Assembly (NCBI GenBank): GCA_019022655.1
Contig: JAFJYI010000313.1
Span: 310,001-374,000, forward strand
Length of the DNA: 64,000 bases
Direction: 5' to 3'
DNA from: Acacia acuminata
Taxonomy: Eukaryota; Streptophyta; Magnoliopsida; Fabales; Fabaceae
Part shown: one piece after another, positions 33,021-45,999 of the stretch
Numbering within the stretch: the stretch's first letter is position 1
Layout of the letters: every line of letters begins with the position of its first letter
Notes under the pieces: model-generated
The model's input: the letters and a program-made list of their open reading frames with translations, nothing else
Told to the model about the DNA's origin: nothing
The model's database searches: none
Translations under genes and position numbers: made by a program

Positions 33021-33538
33021 ACTAGTACGCACATGAAGCCGTATCCTGTACATGTGACGTGGTCTAATTAATTTGATGCAAGTGATCAAAATATTAATTA
33101 ATACATGCGTACATATTTGTGTATATCTAAAATATATATGATTTGATCATCTAGGTTTACATAAAGTTTTAGTTTAATACTTTTAAGTTTATAAAGTTTT
33201 TTTTAATCTCTTATCCTTAACATGGTTCATAAACAAACAAATGATGTCTACTCTGCAGTTGAACACTAATAATACATACTTAAATTGAATAGTGCTAAGA
33301 CTAATAATAGGCTAAAAATACATCTTGTAAAACTTAAGAGAGTAAACTAAAACTTCATGTAAATTTATAGGACCAGTTGAATATTTTTTTCTATATATAA
33401 TATAATAACGTCTCTAATTTTCTTCAATAAATCTCTTAAAATCATATATTAAAAATATTTGATTCAAAACAGGATAACAAATTTTTTTGTCAATAGCAAG
33501 ATAACTATTTATAATTGGGATTTAAATTATAAAGGGTA

Positions 33539-33599
<61 letters not shown>

Positions 33600-33959
33600 C
33601 GGCTATCATGGTAGCCGTGGCGGACCCACATGGGGGGCTAGGGTGGGCCCCGCCCCCTAAATTTTTTGTAAGAAAAAAAGAAAAAAAGGGAAATATGAGA
33701 AATGAGGGATGCCAAGAATAATGGTACAAGTCTGGTTCTTTGTGTTGTGGTTTGTGTAGATAAATTGCCAGCAAGTTTGCTGCTGAAGTAGCAAGTATAT
33801 ATAGAAGATGATGGTCAAAGTCAACCTTTTAATTACTTATTGGAATATTTTGTACAGTTTTTTTTTTAAAAAACTCGTCATAATTCAAAAGTATTGCAGC
33901 CCATTGAGGAAATTCGTCACAATTATTAAGATAGTTTATTATTAAGAGGATCCATATCT
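33021..33959. other. Non-genic spacer with 53-T tract and GC-rich patch
   Basis: AT-rich to 33540, then poly-T at about 33542-33595, then a GC-rich patch (33600-33655, GTGGCGGACCCACATGGGGG) unlike its surroundings, of a kind seen in non-coding parts of plant DNA transposons. The 89-residue minus frame over it is poly-Lys from the T tract. No gene supported. Confidence 0.4.
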
Positions 33960-34045
33960 TGTAAAACCCCATTTTTCAAAAGCGGATTAATTCTTTTTCA
34001 TCAGAGTAGACATCGGAGCAAGTAAAAGAGTGAGTAACTATATGA

Positions 34046-35920
34046 TTGAGGATGGATGCTCTCGGCGATCGAGGGCTACAGGAGAAAGAGGGTCCTCCCC
34101 TGGTTTCAGAGGATGACCTCCGGTCAACTAAGAAGGTCCGAATACGGTTGGAGGAATCAAATAGTGTGGTAGCAGCTGTACCAAAGGATGCTGCCGAAAC
34201 GAGGGTAGATCAGATGAATGGTGAGGGTGTGTCCTACAAGAGCAAGTTGCTGAATAGGGGGCAGGGTGCCGGTGGTGGCCAGACGCAACCGGAGGTGAAT
34301 ATTACAGAGGCGGATTACAAGGTTAATAAGGAAGGGGACACCCCCTGTATTGAGTTCTCAAGTGAGATTCGGGCATTCCTTGCTAAAGGAATGGAGAGAT
34401 CTCTGATCATCAAGCTGTTAGGACGCTCGCTCACGTATCACGATCTCGTGAACCGAACGCAGGCCTTGTGGAGGCCAAAAGGATCCTATCGACTGATGGA
34501 TATAGAGGGGAGCTTCTACTGTGCTACCTTTGATCTAGAAGATGATTACATTAAGGTCGACGGGGCCTGGATGATTTATGGAGCTTATTTGACAGTACAA
34601 CCGTGGACCTTGGATTTTGATTCTACAACAGCCATTGTCTCTCGTGTTGTGGCGTGGGTATGGATCCCTAGGCTATCTATCAGGTACTATCACAAAAGCA
34701 CCCTTAGAGCAATCGGTGCACTGCTTGGAGACGTTGTCAAAATTGACTACATGACTGAGATGCGTGGACGTGGGAAGTATGCGAGGCTCGCAATCGTTAT
34801 TGACTTGCTGAGTCCATTGATCCCTTGCATTAAGGTTGATGGCAAGTCTTATCGGATTGAATACGAGGGGCTACCGCTTATTTGCTTTCAATGTGGACTA
34901 TATGGCCATTCCAAAGACCGTTGCGTTGGTCGGGCACGCTCCAAGGACCACGAGCATAATACAGATAAAGGGCTTACAGCCACCGCCCCCCCCCAATCGG
35001 ACCACCGGGGTGGGAATGCACTGACAGAGTTACCAGAGTTACGGCGGAGGTGGCGCCGTCACCGTATGGGGCCTGGATGCTTGTACAGTATCCTAAGAAA
35101 GGGAACAAACAGTATCACGGGAAAGTAGCTGATTCTGGGGGTTTGGAGATGATTAAGGGATCCCGTTTTAATGTCCTTGATGGGAATGAGGATTTGGCGC
35201 CTCCATTAACGCATGAGAATAAGGTGGAGTCGATGGTTAATGCAGCAGGACAAGAGAAAGATACGCCTTATCACTCGACCAATAAATGCAAGCAGACAGA
35301 TAGGAACCTACTTCAAGGTCCAAGCTCTCGACCAAGGCCCAACCACGTGGGGGCTAAGTCTGGGCCCGTCAAACACACCCAAGTATACGGCCCAAGATGA
35401 CACCAGCGGACAAGAGCACGGTCTCAGTGGATAAGAGTATGATGAATGGGCCGTCCGGGGCCATGGACCTAAATGCGTTTGAGGGGAGTGGGGCGAGGCC
35501 CTTGACGGATCCTAATCCAGTTGGAGTAGTGGTCCAGCATATGGAACAAGCGACTGACAGCGAGAATGGGTTCCTGGCTCCAACTGTTCAACCGATTAGG
35601 ACTACCTCTTCATTGGAGGCGGGACACACACGGTAATGATGCTTCATGACAGTCAGCAGGCCCTGGAGGTGACCAGGATTTCATCAAATATCCCTCGACC
35701 CGAGGATAATCTACTGGGGACAAGGACAAATGGCAGCCGACGGGGTAAGGAGAACAAATCCTCAAAGGATGCCCAGAAGAAACAGGCTTCACATGGTTTC
35801 AAACTTCAAACGCGCAGTCAACGGAATCTAAAGGTTAAGAAGAAGGCTCCCGGTGAGCAACTTTCCAAGGATGCAAAAGAAGCTATACGGGAGGAATTGG
35901 TGTCTATGCATGATCCGTAG
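34046..35920 (+). pseudogene. LINE ORF1 (gag-like, zinc knuckle), frameshifted
   Basis: The first frame (34046-35128, 360 residues) opens close to the element's 5' end. Residues about 110-250 hold the DUF4283-like RNA-binding region (SLIIKLLGRSLTYHDLV, GSFYCATFDLEDDY, VAWVWIPRLSIRYY), followed by a CCHC knuckle CFQCGLYGHSKDRC near residue 280. At a run of nine C (34986-34994) the reading frame appears lost: the expected continuation SPYGAWMLVQYPKKG is in another frame (35050-35400). Further shifts follow at about 35400 and 35636 before a last basic, Lys-rich segment ends at 35920. In intact LINEs the product coats the RNA. Confidence 0.85.
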
Positions 35921-36009
35921 CTATCACAGGGGTGCTCACTGGATTTACCTCTTACAACGGATGGGAATGACGATGATCCAACGGGATCAGGGATGCTTAT
36001 CTAACCTCC

Positions 36010-39000
36010 ATGGTTTTAATGGTTTTAAAAGTTTTCATTTGGAATTGCCAAGGGGCAGCGAGTAAAAGCCTTTTTGGTACCTTCTTACATTTTATGACTG
36101 AGCAGCGGCTTGATATGGCGGTTTTGGTTGAGCCACAAATTTCTGGTTTAAGAGCTGACAAGTTTATCAAGAACTCTCCCTTTGATTGTTCATACAGGTT
36201 GGAGGCGCGAGGCTATTCTGGTGGTATATGGTTACTTTGGAAAAACACTTTGACAGTCACGGTGGATATATGCAATGCACAATTCATTCACTCCATAGGA
36301 GGCATGCCTAGGCTTGATAGGGACATCCATTTCACAGCAGTCTATGGTAGCCCGCATGATCAACCACGTAAGGCATTATGGAGATTATTGACAGAAGTGG
36401 CAAGATCTACAGCTGGCCCTTGGCTTTTAGCGGGTGATTTCAATGCCATCCTGCATAGTGATGATCATACTGGAGGTGTTGGGAACCGTGCCCGTGGCTG
36501 CCCGCTGTTCTAACAATTCCTCCTGGATAGTGGCTTGGTGGACCTGGGATACTCAGGACCAAAATTTATGTGGCGTCATGGCACCTTACTTCAGCGACTT
36601 GACCGCGTGTTGGGGAATACAGAATTGCTCAGTGGCTTTAATCAAACGGTTGTGAAGCATCTTCCTAAGCTAGGCTCCGATCACAGACCTATTTGTATCC
36701 AGGTGCGTGGGAATGAACAGCACCAACAGCAGCCGCGACATTTTAGGTTTTTAGCGGCTTAGGCGACGGTGGATTCTTTTGAGTAGGTAGTTACTGAGAA
36801 GTGGTCGGCGACGACATCTTTAACAAAGAACATAGAGCAGTTTACAGTAGCTGTACAGAAATGGAACTGTGAGGTTTTTGGAGCAATTGGGCATCGTAAA
36901 CGCCGTCTTATGGCGCGGTTAGGGGGTATTCAAAAAGCACAGGAAACCCGTCCTTCTTCACATCTTGATCGCATGGAGGAACAATTACGGAAGGAGTTCG
37001 AGTCCACATGTGAGCAAGAAAGTTTGTTATGGGCCCAACGTGCTCGGTGTGACTGGATCAATTTTTGGGACAGGAATACCGGGTTTTATCATGCCAAGAC
37101 AGTCTGCAGGAGTCAGAAGAATCTCATCACCGGTCTTCGTGATGATTTTGGGACGTGGTGTGACGATGATGTAACCTTACGGTAATGGGCTCTTACCTTC
37201 TACACTAGTCTTTATGCTAAGGACTTAGCCCAGGTTCCAGCCTATCCTGGCCAAGGCATGTTCCCTCGCCTGACCGATGATATGCGTTTATCTTTGGCTG
37301 CACCGATTTCCCCAGGTGAGACTCATAGGGCACTCTTCCAGATGAAGCCCCTTAAAGCTCCAGGGATAGATGGTCTACATGCTATGTTTTTTCAGAATAA
37401 CTGGAGGACAGTGGGCCAATCAATGTGTCAAGTGGTTTCTGACCTTTTCGAACATGGGACCTTGGATCCGGCACTAAATGAGACTCTTATCACCCTAATT
37501 CCTAAAATCCCTAGTCCTGAACATCTTAAGGATTTTAGGCCCATCAGTTTATGCACGGTCCCTTATAAAACCATCACCAAGGTTTTAGCTAATTGCCTGA
37601 AAGGGTGGCTTCCAAGATTAGTCTTGCCTAACCAAGCTAGCTTTATTTCGTGACGTGTATTGACAGATAACGTCATTATTGCTCAAGAGGTGTTGCACTC
37701 TATGCGGTTTAAGCGGGCGCAAAAAAGGCCGGATGGCGATTAAGGTGGACTTGGAGAAAGCCTATGACCGCTTAAGATGGGACTTCATTGAAGAGACTTT
37801 GACGCCGGTTACCGAGAGAAATTCATACAGGCAGTGATGAAGTGTGTGACTACTTGTAGCATGCGAGTGGTTTGGAAAGGCGTTCGCTCGACGGAATTTG
37901 CACCTTCTCAGGGAATTTGGCAAGGGGACCCCCTCTCCCCTTATCTCTTCGTCCTGTGTATGGAACGACTTTCTCAGATGATTACGCGGAAAGTGCAAGA
38001 AAAGCAGTGGCATCCGGTCAAGCTGGGGAAGGATGGCCCACCCCTCTCTCACCTTTTCTTCACCGATGACTTGGTTCTCCTAAGTTCATCAGAAGATTCT
38101 CAGGTGTCCTTAATTAATACTATCTTACATGATTTTTGCTCTAGCTCAGGTCATAAAGTGAGTAGCTCCAAGTCCGCAATTTTTTTCTCTAAGAACACTC
38201 CTACAAGCAGGCAAGAAAGGATAAGTGATGAATTGGGCTTTAGCAGAACAGATGATATTGGCAAGTATTTGGGAGTGCCATTACTTCATGAACGGGTCCG
38301 CATAGCTACTTACGCTTATGTAGAGGACACGGTTCAATCTAAGTTGTCTGGTTGGACGGCTAAAACACTCTCGTTGGCCGGTCGCATGACTCTTGTGAAG
38401 GCAATTTTGTCGGCCATCCCCATTTACACGATGCAGTCTACAAGAATCCCGGCTGGTCTCTGTAAGCGAATTGAGCGGCACATCCATAACTTTATTTGGG
38501 GCAGCTCTGTAACGGACCACCGGCCAAGTCTAGTTAAGTGGAGTGACATGTGTCTGTCGCAGTCGCAGGGAGGAGGTGGTTTCAAGAATTTGGACCAGCA
38601 GAACACAGCGCTCCTAATGAAACTGGTGTATGCTATTAAGACACGTCCTGACCTACTGTGGGTACAAGTCTTACGAAAGAAGTATGGGGTACTTGACACG
38701 ACAAAGGTTCCCAAAAAGAATGCACGCTCTTCCTATCTGTGGTGACATTTGATGCACATATGGGGGGAGGTGGAGTGTGGCATGCGTTGGTCCCTCGGTG
38801 ATGGCTCACGTGTGAGGTTTTCAAGCGATAATTGGGTTCCTGAGGTCGGCCCACTCAGGTTCTTGGCGTTTAGGCCGTTGACGCAAACTGAGCTCTCACA
38901 GCCGGTAAGTCATTTTGTAACGTTGGAGGGATCTTGGGATTGGAACCGAATTGGTGTTGACTTACCCGACGACATTCGCTCTCAGATTTTGGGCTGCCAA

Positions 39001-40146
39001 CCACCCGGTCACAGTGATGGTGAGGCAACCAGCCCGGCCTCGGGATTTAGTAGTGACGGCACTTCACCGTGTCCTCGGCGTATGAGATGTTGAATGACTC
39101 GGGGAGAATGCGGCGATCCTTTATGGAAGGTTATCTGGAAGTGGAGAGGTGCCCAGAGAGTGCGGGCCTTCCTTTGGCTTGCTGCTCGTGGGAACTTGAT
39201 GACGAACGCAACCAGACAGCGACGACGAATGACATAATCTGATGTTTGTGCGAGATGCTTATCTGCGAGGGAGGATACTGACCACTTTTTATGACATTGT
39301 GACTTCACAAAACAAGTGTGGGCTCTCATCTTACCATGCAGTCAACGGCTAGCTTTCTTCCAGGGGTACTTGCGGACTTGGCTGCTGCGTAACCTTTCTC
39401 CAGCGAGCTCTGCAGACGAGGAGCAATCTCAGTGGGTCACTCTTTTTGGCTTGGTCTGTTGGAAGCTTTGGGATGCGCGGAACAAGTTTGTTTTTCAACA
39501 GGTATCTACTCAACCTAGAGTGCTGGCGTGTGAAGTACGGTGTTTGGTGGCCTGTACCCTCCAAGCGGCCTCTACGGGTTGACACCGCGTAGCCGGGCCA
39601 CCGACAAGGCGTCTCTGCACTATTAGCTGGTCCAAGCCTCAGTTTCTGTTGATCGTGCTTAACTGTGATGGCGCGAGGAAGGCAGAGACTCTGCGAGCAG
39701 GGGCTAGCTGTGTCATTCGTGATCATGAGGGTAGGTGGGTGCATGGTTGCTGTCGCCACATAGGAATCTACAACTCCCTTCTTGCAGAGCTATGGGCTCT
39801 ATCGGATGGGCTTGAACTGGCGTGGAGTTAGGGATATAAGGATGTGGAGGTTCAGATCGACTGCCTAGCTGCGTTGACATTAGTGAAGGAGGCCTGTGGA
39901 ATTGTGAATGCGTATAGCAGCACTGTCAGGCGGATTCAGCAGCTACTGGCATAGGATTGGCGAGTATCTATTTCACATATTTATCGTGAAGGGAATCAAT
40001 GTGCAGACTTCTTAGCCACTTTTGCTTTGAACTTGGAAGAAGGATATCATCTCCTCCAGGAACCCCCCAGCGCTATGCACTTCTTGCTTCATGCTGATGC
40101 ATTAGGCGAAGGACGTGTTCGACTGTGTCCGGTGCCATCTGATTAA
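36010..40146 (+). pseudogene. LINE ORF2: endonuclease, RT, zinc finger, RNase H
   Basis: Starts at Met 36010 with VFIWNCQGAASKS; LLAGDFNAIL (36425) and LGSDHRPICI (36670) are endonuclease motifs. RT blocks: MKPLKAPGIDGLHAMFF (37340), LITLIPKIPSPEHLKDFRPI (37485), AIKVDLEKAYDR (37740), GIWQGDPLSPYLF (37915), HLFFTDDLVLLSS (38050) with Thr in place of the usual Ala of FADD, and LAGRMTLVKAILSAIP (38380). A zinc-finger-like region SDVCARC..DTDHF..HCDF lies at 39240-39305. RNase H runs from LNCDGARKA (39660) through AELWALSDGLELAW (39790) to NQCADFLATFA (40000). Nearly all lies in one frame across 4.1 kb, interrupted by about ten stops (36511, 36760, 37183, 37651, 38743 and others) and a compensating frameshift pair near 37700-37830. 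Confidence 0.93.
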
Positions 40147-40186
40147 TTGTAGTCAGCCTTTGTAAACAAAAAAAAAGTGAGTAACT

Positions 40187-43100
40187 GATATATCATTAGC
40201 TGTGGCGTATCCGTCTGTTCATAATGTACAGTACATTTATCCGAGTAATGTTATAACGGTACAAGCCTAAAAATAGGATCTTCAGTCGGGTCTTTACGCG
40301 TGTCTTTTTACTCGCTTACTCCCGTTTTCGGCCCTGGTTCCTTCGGACCCTAAAGCTATAGTGACAGGGCCGAGATTCAATGACCATTGAATCTCAAAAA
40401 CTGTTAACCTCATGCTTATGTAATGTTTATGTATGATAGATATTCATGATATTACAGCAGTAATCACATACGAAAGATAATAACAGAACACAGCCACTGC
40501 ATATGTATGTTATTATGTCTGCACTATTCACCAGTGCCACGATGTACATTAGTGTCCTCAGCGCTAGGAAAACTCAACGGTATTATCAGAACCATAACCC
40601 TGCATAGCTGAATTTGTATGAAAAACTTTAAGACAGAGTCTTAGTCTATTAATACATCTATCACATATAAGTATACAATAAGAATCAGAGTTAGTGTTAC
40701 AGTACGCGTCCGTACATTCGTTGGTGATATTGGTACGTTCGTCGGTCGGAAGGTGATCACGCATATCCTATAATGGTAATATCACATTTATTAATTCACC
40801 AATAATATCCTAGTAGATATCTTAGTCACTAATGACCATTTTACTCTTGGTGGAATTATTTTTCAACTTATTTTCCTTATTTTTCGGAAAAAACGCTGAC
40901 ACAACATTTGGGTAGATTTTTCGTCTAACTTTGAAAAATCATAACTAATTCTAGAAAAATCGAAACAAGGATCCGTAAAATTTCACGGACTCCTTAGGAT
41001 GTCTATTTTTGAGAAAAAAAATACTAAGGTTTTCCCAGAACTTAAGAACAATTCCCAGTTTTCACGTGTTCATATCTTGCCCAAAAAAATTCCAGAATTT
41101 CGTAGCCTATTTTCTACAATTTTTATCTCCTTGCACAAAACTCTAATTGACACACTCTAGGTATATTTGGAAATCTCTATATGTCTAATTTAACCATGAA
41201 AATTTTCAGAATTTTAGAACTTCATATTCAACATAAGATATTGACCTATTTGTAACTTACTTTCGAAAATGCCTAACCGTAAATTTTGCTGAATTTCGCT
41301 ACTTTGATCTATAACTTCCAAGAATTTTGCTCCATAATATTTTTCATCATATTTTTGAAATAAAGACATATTTAACCATAAAAACATGAAAATTAAACTA
41401 TATTGGAAGATTAAAGATCAAACTAACATTTCTATTAAGAACTACAAGAACTTAAAGCTTAAAACTCAAGAACTAGAAAACTTACCCTTGAAGAGCTTCC
41501 TCCTTCTTGCTTCCCACTAGCTCTCACTTCTCTCTACTCTCTTTAGAAGACCACCTCTTGGGTTGGTTTTGGTGTGAAAATTTATGAAGTCCAATGCCCC
41601 TATTTATAGTAATTTGTCATGGCACTCTTGTAATTTCTTTGAACTTCCTCTTCCTCATTTTCAACCATAGGATTTAGGTTAAATTGAACTCTCTAATCCG
41701 ATCCTCACCATTCACTCCTTCCAACTGACCTCCCCCTCTCTCTCTCCCCCTATCCTCTTCCATTTTCCATTAATTCACCTTCCCTTAAGTACACAATCAT
41801 CTCTCCAATTTGTTCCCTCAATAAATGTTGAATTAGCATGTGTGTTAATTTATATATTAAACAAACATCCTACCCCTTATTCAAGCTAGGAAATTCGTCT
41901 CCCCTTCCCCCTTGATTCTCCAATTTTATGCTTCAACTATTAGTTACTTTAGGTGTCTTTGTAACTAGATGAAAATGGTAGTTGGTTATCAACTAAACAA
42001 AAATGCATTTAGGATTTAATTTGAAGTTTATTCAAGTCTCTTTAATTAGCTTCTTGACTTTGAGCTTTATGGCTTAATTAGAAGTCTCAAATTTCCTTTT
42101 TATCATTTTAAATTTAATTCCAAAAATTGAAGAAAAGATTTTGGAGATAACCTATTCCAAACTTAAAATATGCTTGTTCATAATAAATCCTTATATTTGA
42201 TCTATGATTAACGTATCTCAAGATACAATTTATTTTGTATAGATTCTCATTTACTTGTGTCTTGGATTAATCCCAATGGTTTTTAACTCACAACTCAATT
42301 AATTACACACTTTTCTCTCTCCTATACTAGGCTCACAACACACACACACACACACAACACAACTCTCCCCTCTCTCCTTCATCAATGTTTTAGCCAAAGT
42401 ACCATATCCTCTTCCAAAGCCATTAAGAAACTTAATGGCAAGTACTCTTATCTTCTTCCATTTTTGACTTGTTAAATCAACATGTTCTTTAATCTAACTA
42501 ATATCTAGATTTTATAACTCTTCCCTCTTCCACAAGCTATGCAAACCGTGGCCCCCCTCCTTGCCTCTTGTTTTTTTTTTTTTTTCCTTCATGTCTTATA
42601 ATTACCTTCTTAAGCCTCTCATTGGTCAAAACCTTTTCTCATGGATTAAGCTTTATTCATGTAGTTAATTTAGGCCATTAGTTTTAGCTTTATGAGATTA
42701 AATCTTGACTCTTCATTTGTGTAGAAAAATCCTACTTACTATTGTATATTTTTATCTTATATCACATGTGCTCTTATCTCATATTTTGTTTAATCTTTTG
42801 CTCTTTTATTATTATGAATTTCACCCCCCATAATTATCTCTAGGGGATTATAGTTTAATCCTAATTAAACTCCTTAGTGAAGTGTTCTAGATGTTATTAG
42901 GTGTAATTGTCAAAGATAGGTTCTTAGATTAATTATGATCATTAATAATTCACATAATGCTAATATTGAACAACCCTTATTGGTTCTTGATTTTTAGTTA
43001 AGTCAAAATATCCCTAATTGTATTTATGAAAATTAATATATTTAAATTAATCATTGTAAATTTAATTGTCCTTTAATTGTTGGTAATTCCCTTTAATTGC

Positions 43101-43312
43101 TTTAGGTATTTTTATAACATTTTATGGCTCTTTATAATCAAATAAGAATTATGTTGTAATCGATAATTTTTTAGGGTATTTTATGATCCCTACATGAACT
43201 TAGAAAATTTGGGTCTTTGTTTTATTTAATTCTAGGAGAAAATTCCCTAAATTAAATTAAATAAGCTACAAAATTTTGAGACCACATATTCACCTATTTT
43301 CAATGAGTATTT
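40187..43312. other. Body of the solo LTR, non-coding
   Basis: The longest surviving piece of the LTR that spans 33960-53245. It has no open frame of note. Putative promoter on the minus strand at 41601-41610 with a leader running to about 41480, where CAAGGGTAAG resembles a 5' splice site. Confidence 0.6.
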
Positions 43313-43497
43313 ACAAGCAAAGGGTAGAATACCACAAAGAGTAAGTGTACCCACTAAAAAAAGCAGTTTTGTAATTGGCACATGTTTTTGTTAAACCACC
43401 CATAAGAACCATATTTTGACTTTTATCTGGAGAATATCCAACAATAGCTTCCATTGAATGAATTATGGATCCGGATCCTAAAAACAACAATGCTTTT
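43313..43497 (-). pseudogene. ndhF: Nuclear chloroplast DNA: ndhF fragment, 3' part
   Basis: Minus strand reads KALLFLGSGSIIHSMEAIVG, then YSPDKSQNMVLMGGLTK, a conserved stretch of plastid NADH dehydrogenase subunit 5 (NdhF). After GGLTK an extra A shifts the frame and later bases are substituted, so it is a decayed nuclear insertion and not a live plastid gene. It continues exactly at 53078-53197 once the intervening 9.6-kb element is removed. The left edge is at ACAAGCAAAGG, where similarity to ndhF stops. Confidence 0.9.
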
Positions 43498-44633
43498 TGA
43501 TGACTTCCTATTTTTGATTGATTTGAGATATATTTTGATATATTCGGGGAGTCATCAATACTAAATTAAAGAGATTTTAGTATAATTTTAAGGGATATCA
43601 ATTTGGATGCATCAATTATGGGATTTCAATTTAAAATAAAAGTCTCTGGAGTTTAGGAAATAAATCATAATAATGAGAGGTTTTGAATAAATTCAGTTTT
43701 TATTATTATTACTACCATATAATTTCCTTTTCCTTTTCATTGGCTAAGGATCAGCATGATTTTGCTTCACTGATTCAACGCGTTGGACCATGTAATTGAT
43801 TAGATTTTGCACCTTTGGCATTCAATGGAATTGGGGCCCACAAATAGGTGAAAAAGGAAAACCTAATACTAAGAGTGGAGGTGCAGCATAATGGGCAGAA
43901 TTGAATATAAAAGAGGAGCACTATTCAACGATCGGGGAGTGCGCTGAAAAAAAAAAAAAAAAAAAAAGAAGGAGACGGAGAGAACAATTTTGGAGGCAGA
44001 GAACAAGACGCACGGCACAAGAAGAAGAGCAAGGACGCGCTGCACAGCCTTGAGGAATTGGAGGAGAGTTAAAGACACGTTGAGAAGGCTCCACGCTTTG
44101 TGATCTTGTCCTTCTTCTTCTTCTTCTTCTCTTCATTGGGATTTGAATTTCTTATTTTTGTAATGGATTTTCTTATAGCCATGTGTGGCTAATTTTCTTT
44201 TCGACCTAGAGTACTATGAACTTGTTTGAGACTTAGAGATTGTTCCCACTCATTAGTTTTGCTTAATTTTAATCAGTTTATTTAATCTTGTTTTTATTAT
44301 TTATTGCTTAGTGATTGGCCACCGTTAAGCATGTTTTGGGGATTTATGATTGAACTTGACGAAGGGAATCCTAAATTGACCTTGGATTAAATAATGTGGA
44401 ATTAGGTTTAAATTTAACGTGAAGTTAGATTTTAATCTAATTTGCGTCTAGGATAGACATATACCTAGAAGCTCCGCATAATAAAATTAGAGTGAGCCCG
44501 ATTTGAATTGCATCTTAATTAATTATGTGAGACATTGCATGATTATTTGAGGTAGGTGTATAAGTGGACCGATGGGCACTTATAAACATTAATACTCTAG
44601 ATTAACTGATGAAGTTAAGTTAGAACTAATTTT
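43498..44633 (+). repeat. Athila LTR, inverted and 3'-truncated
   Basis: Reverse complement of 51940-53077 (shared CAATTATGGGATTTCAATTT, CAACGCGTTGGACCATGTAA, GAGGTGCAGCATAATGGG and so on). It contains AATATAAAAGAGG at 43904-43915, the LTR TATA box, and a poly(A) of about 21 at 43946-43966 that is shorter in the other LTR. Similarity ends at about 44633; the R/U5 end of the LTR is missing. Frames at 43869-44136 are shadows of its GA/CTT-rich leader. Confidence 0.85.
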
Positions 44634-45990
44634 ATTCCCACAACTTTCTTAGAAATCTTTTCACCTTCCAAAAGTGCAAGTATCAAGGTAATTAATCTGG
44701 CAAAGATAAATCACAATAGAATGTCTCTCACAAGTCAGGTGTTTACACTCATTTCTCAAGATATTCTAGGGCTTGTGTCTCACTCAATTCCACATATTGC
44801 AACTGATCTACCATACGCTTGTTCCTCATCTTATTCTCCATTGAATTATTCCCTTACATACACGAATCAAGAGGACTTTAACAATAGATAAATACTTTAG
44901 TTAGTGCCAAGTAGCTCAATACGTAATATGAAGAATGAAGGGATTTTTTTTTTCTTTCCTTTTTTTTTCCTTAAGCCGTTGTAGGTCCCCTTTTGACGCG
45001 ACCCTACACATGGGTGATGCAGCACTGGTTACTCAGTTATTCCAACAGGCACCTCAAGAGGCTTTTAGCCTAACTCATAACTCTCTTTGACTTTACCGTT
45101 TGACGCGAGTGCCAACATTGGTGATGAAGTGCCCCCGGTTACTAAGTAAGGTCTAGAGACGTCATTGGAGTTGTGTGCATGTGTTTTCCCTTTTTTTTTT
45201 CCTTTTTTCAACCCCTTCAATCTTCTTCTTCTGTTTTTTTTTTCACTTAGCACTCACTAGAGTAACCAATAAAAAAGAATGCCTAAACATCTTTATGTAT
45301 GTAAAGGATTTTTTTTTTTTTTTTTTTTTTAAAGAGATTCGAGAACAAGTTCTAGAGACAAAATCACAATAAGTGTACCCTCTCTTAAAAGAATGAATAT
45401 TTGGGCTCAAATTCCTCACAGGTTCCTTGACATTCTAAAGTAAAATACCCAAACCAAATCTTTACCTCTTTACTAACATTCAAAGAACATAGAATCAATT
45501 CCCAATCAAATTCACTTCAAAATTGAGGACACAGTAAGTTAAAATCAAGGATACTCTCACCCCCACACTTAAATGTCACATTGTCCTCAATGTGAACAAG
45601 TAACAACAAGTAATGGAAGTGAAGAGCAACCACATGTGAAGTGTAAGGGTAACACCAATTTCAAAGATTTTAGATTTCCACCAGTGGAACAGCTCAAGTG
45701 CTAGCAGTCACTCAATAGTTATCACAATCAGCCATCACATGCATATCTAACTAAGAGGAGCACTCATTCCCAAGCAATATATCATCAGCAAGCAGATAAA
45801 ACAAATCAAAGAAAAGTAGAAGGAAACTCCCTATTTGTCTCGTGACTTGCGCTTTCAATCCTTGCCACCAAAGTAGAACACATCATCAAGGGTCATCAAC
45901 AATCCTACAAAATCAAATAAAGCATCAAATCATACCTTGGGTTGCCTCCCAAGAAGTGCTTGGTTTAAAGTCCTTAGCCTGACTATACCA
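44634..45990 (-). other. Athila 3' non-coding region
   Basis: No credible gene. On the minus strand a G-rich tract AAGTGTGGGGGTGAGAG lies at about 45555-45571, a candidate polypurine-type tract. Two related phrases, TTGACGCGACCCTACACATG (near 44993) and TTGACGCGAGTGCCAACATT (near 45100), each with GGTTACT..AGT nearby, look like an internal duplication. Long T tracts at 44946 and 45309 account for the open frames here. Confidence 0.5.
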
Positions 45991-45999
45991 ACAATCTAA

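Larger units (their letters stand above)
34040..40176 (+). mobile_element. Near full-length L1-type LINE with RNase H, 6.1 kb
   Basis: TSD GTGAGTAACT at 34030-34039 and 40177-40186, A tail at 40168-40176. Contains ORF1 and ORF2 in order with short untranslated ends; both are broken by a few stops and indels. Moderately GC-rich compared with the surrounding AT-rich DNA. It sits 80 bp inside a solo LTR. Confidence 0.95.

Noticed and set aside
33505..33774. Minus-strand 89-codon open frame
   Set aside because: Driven by a 53-T tract giving poly-Lys; the remainder shows no domain.
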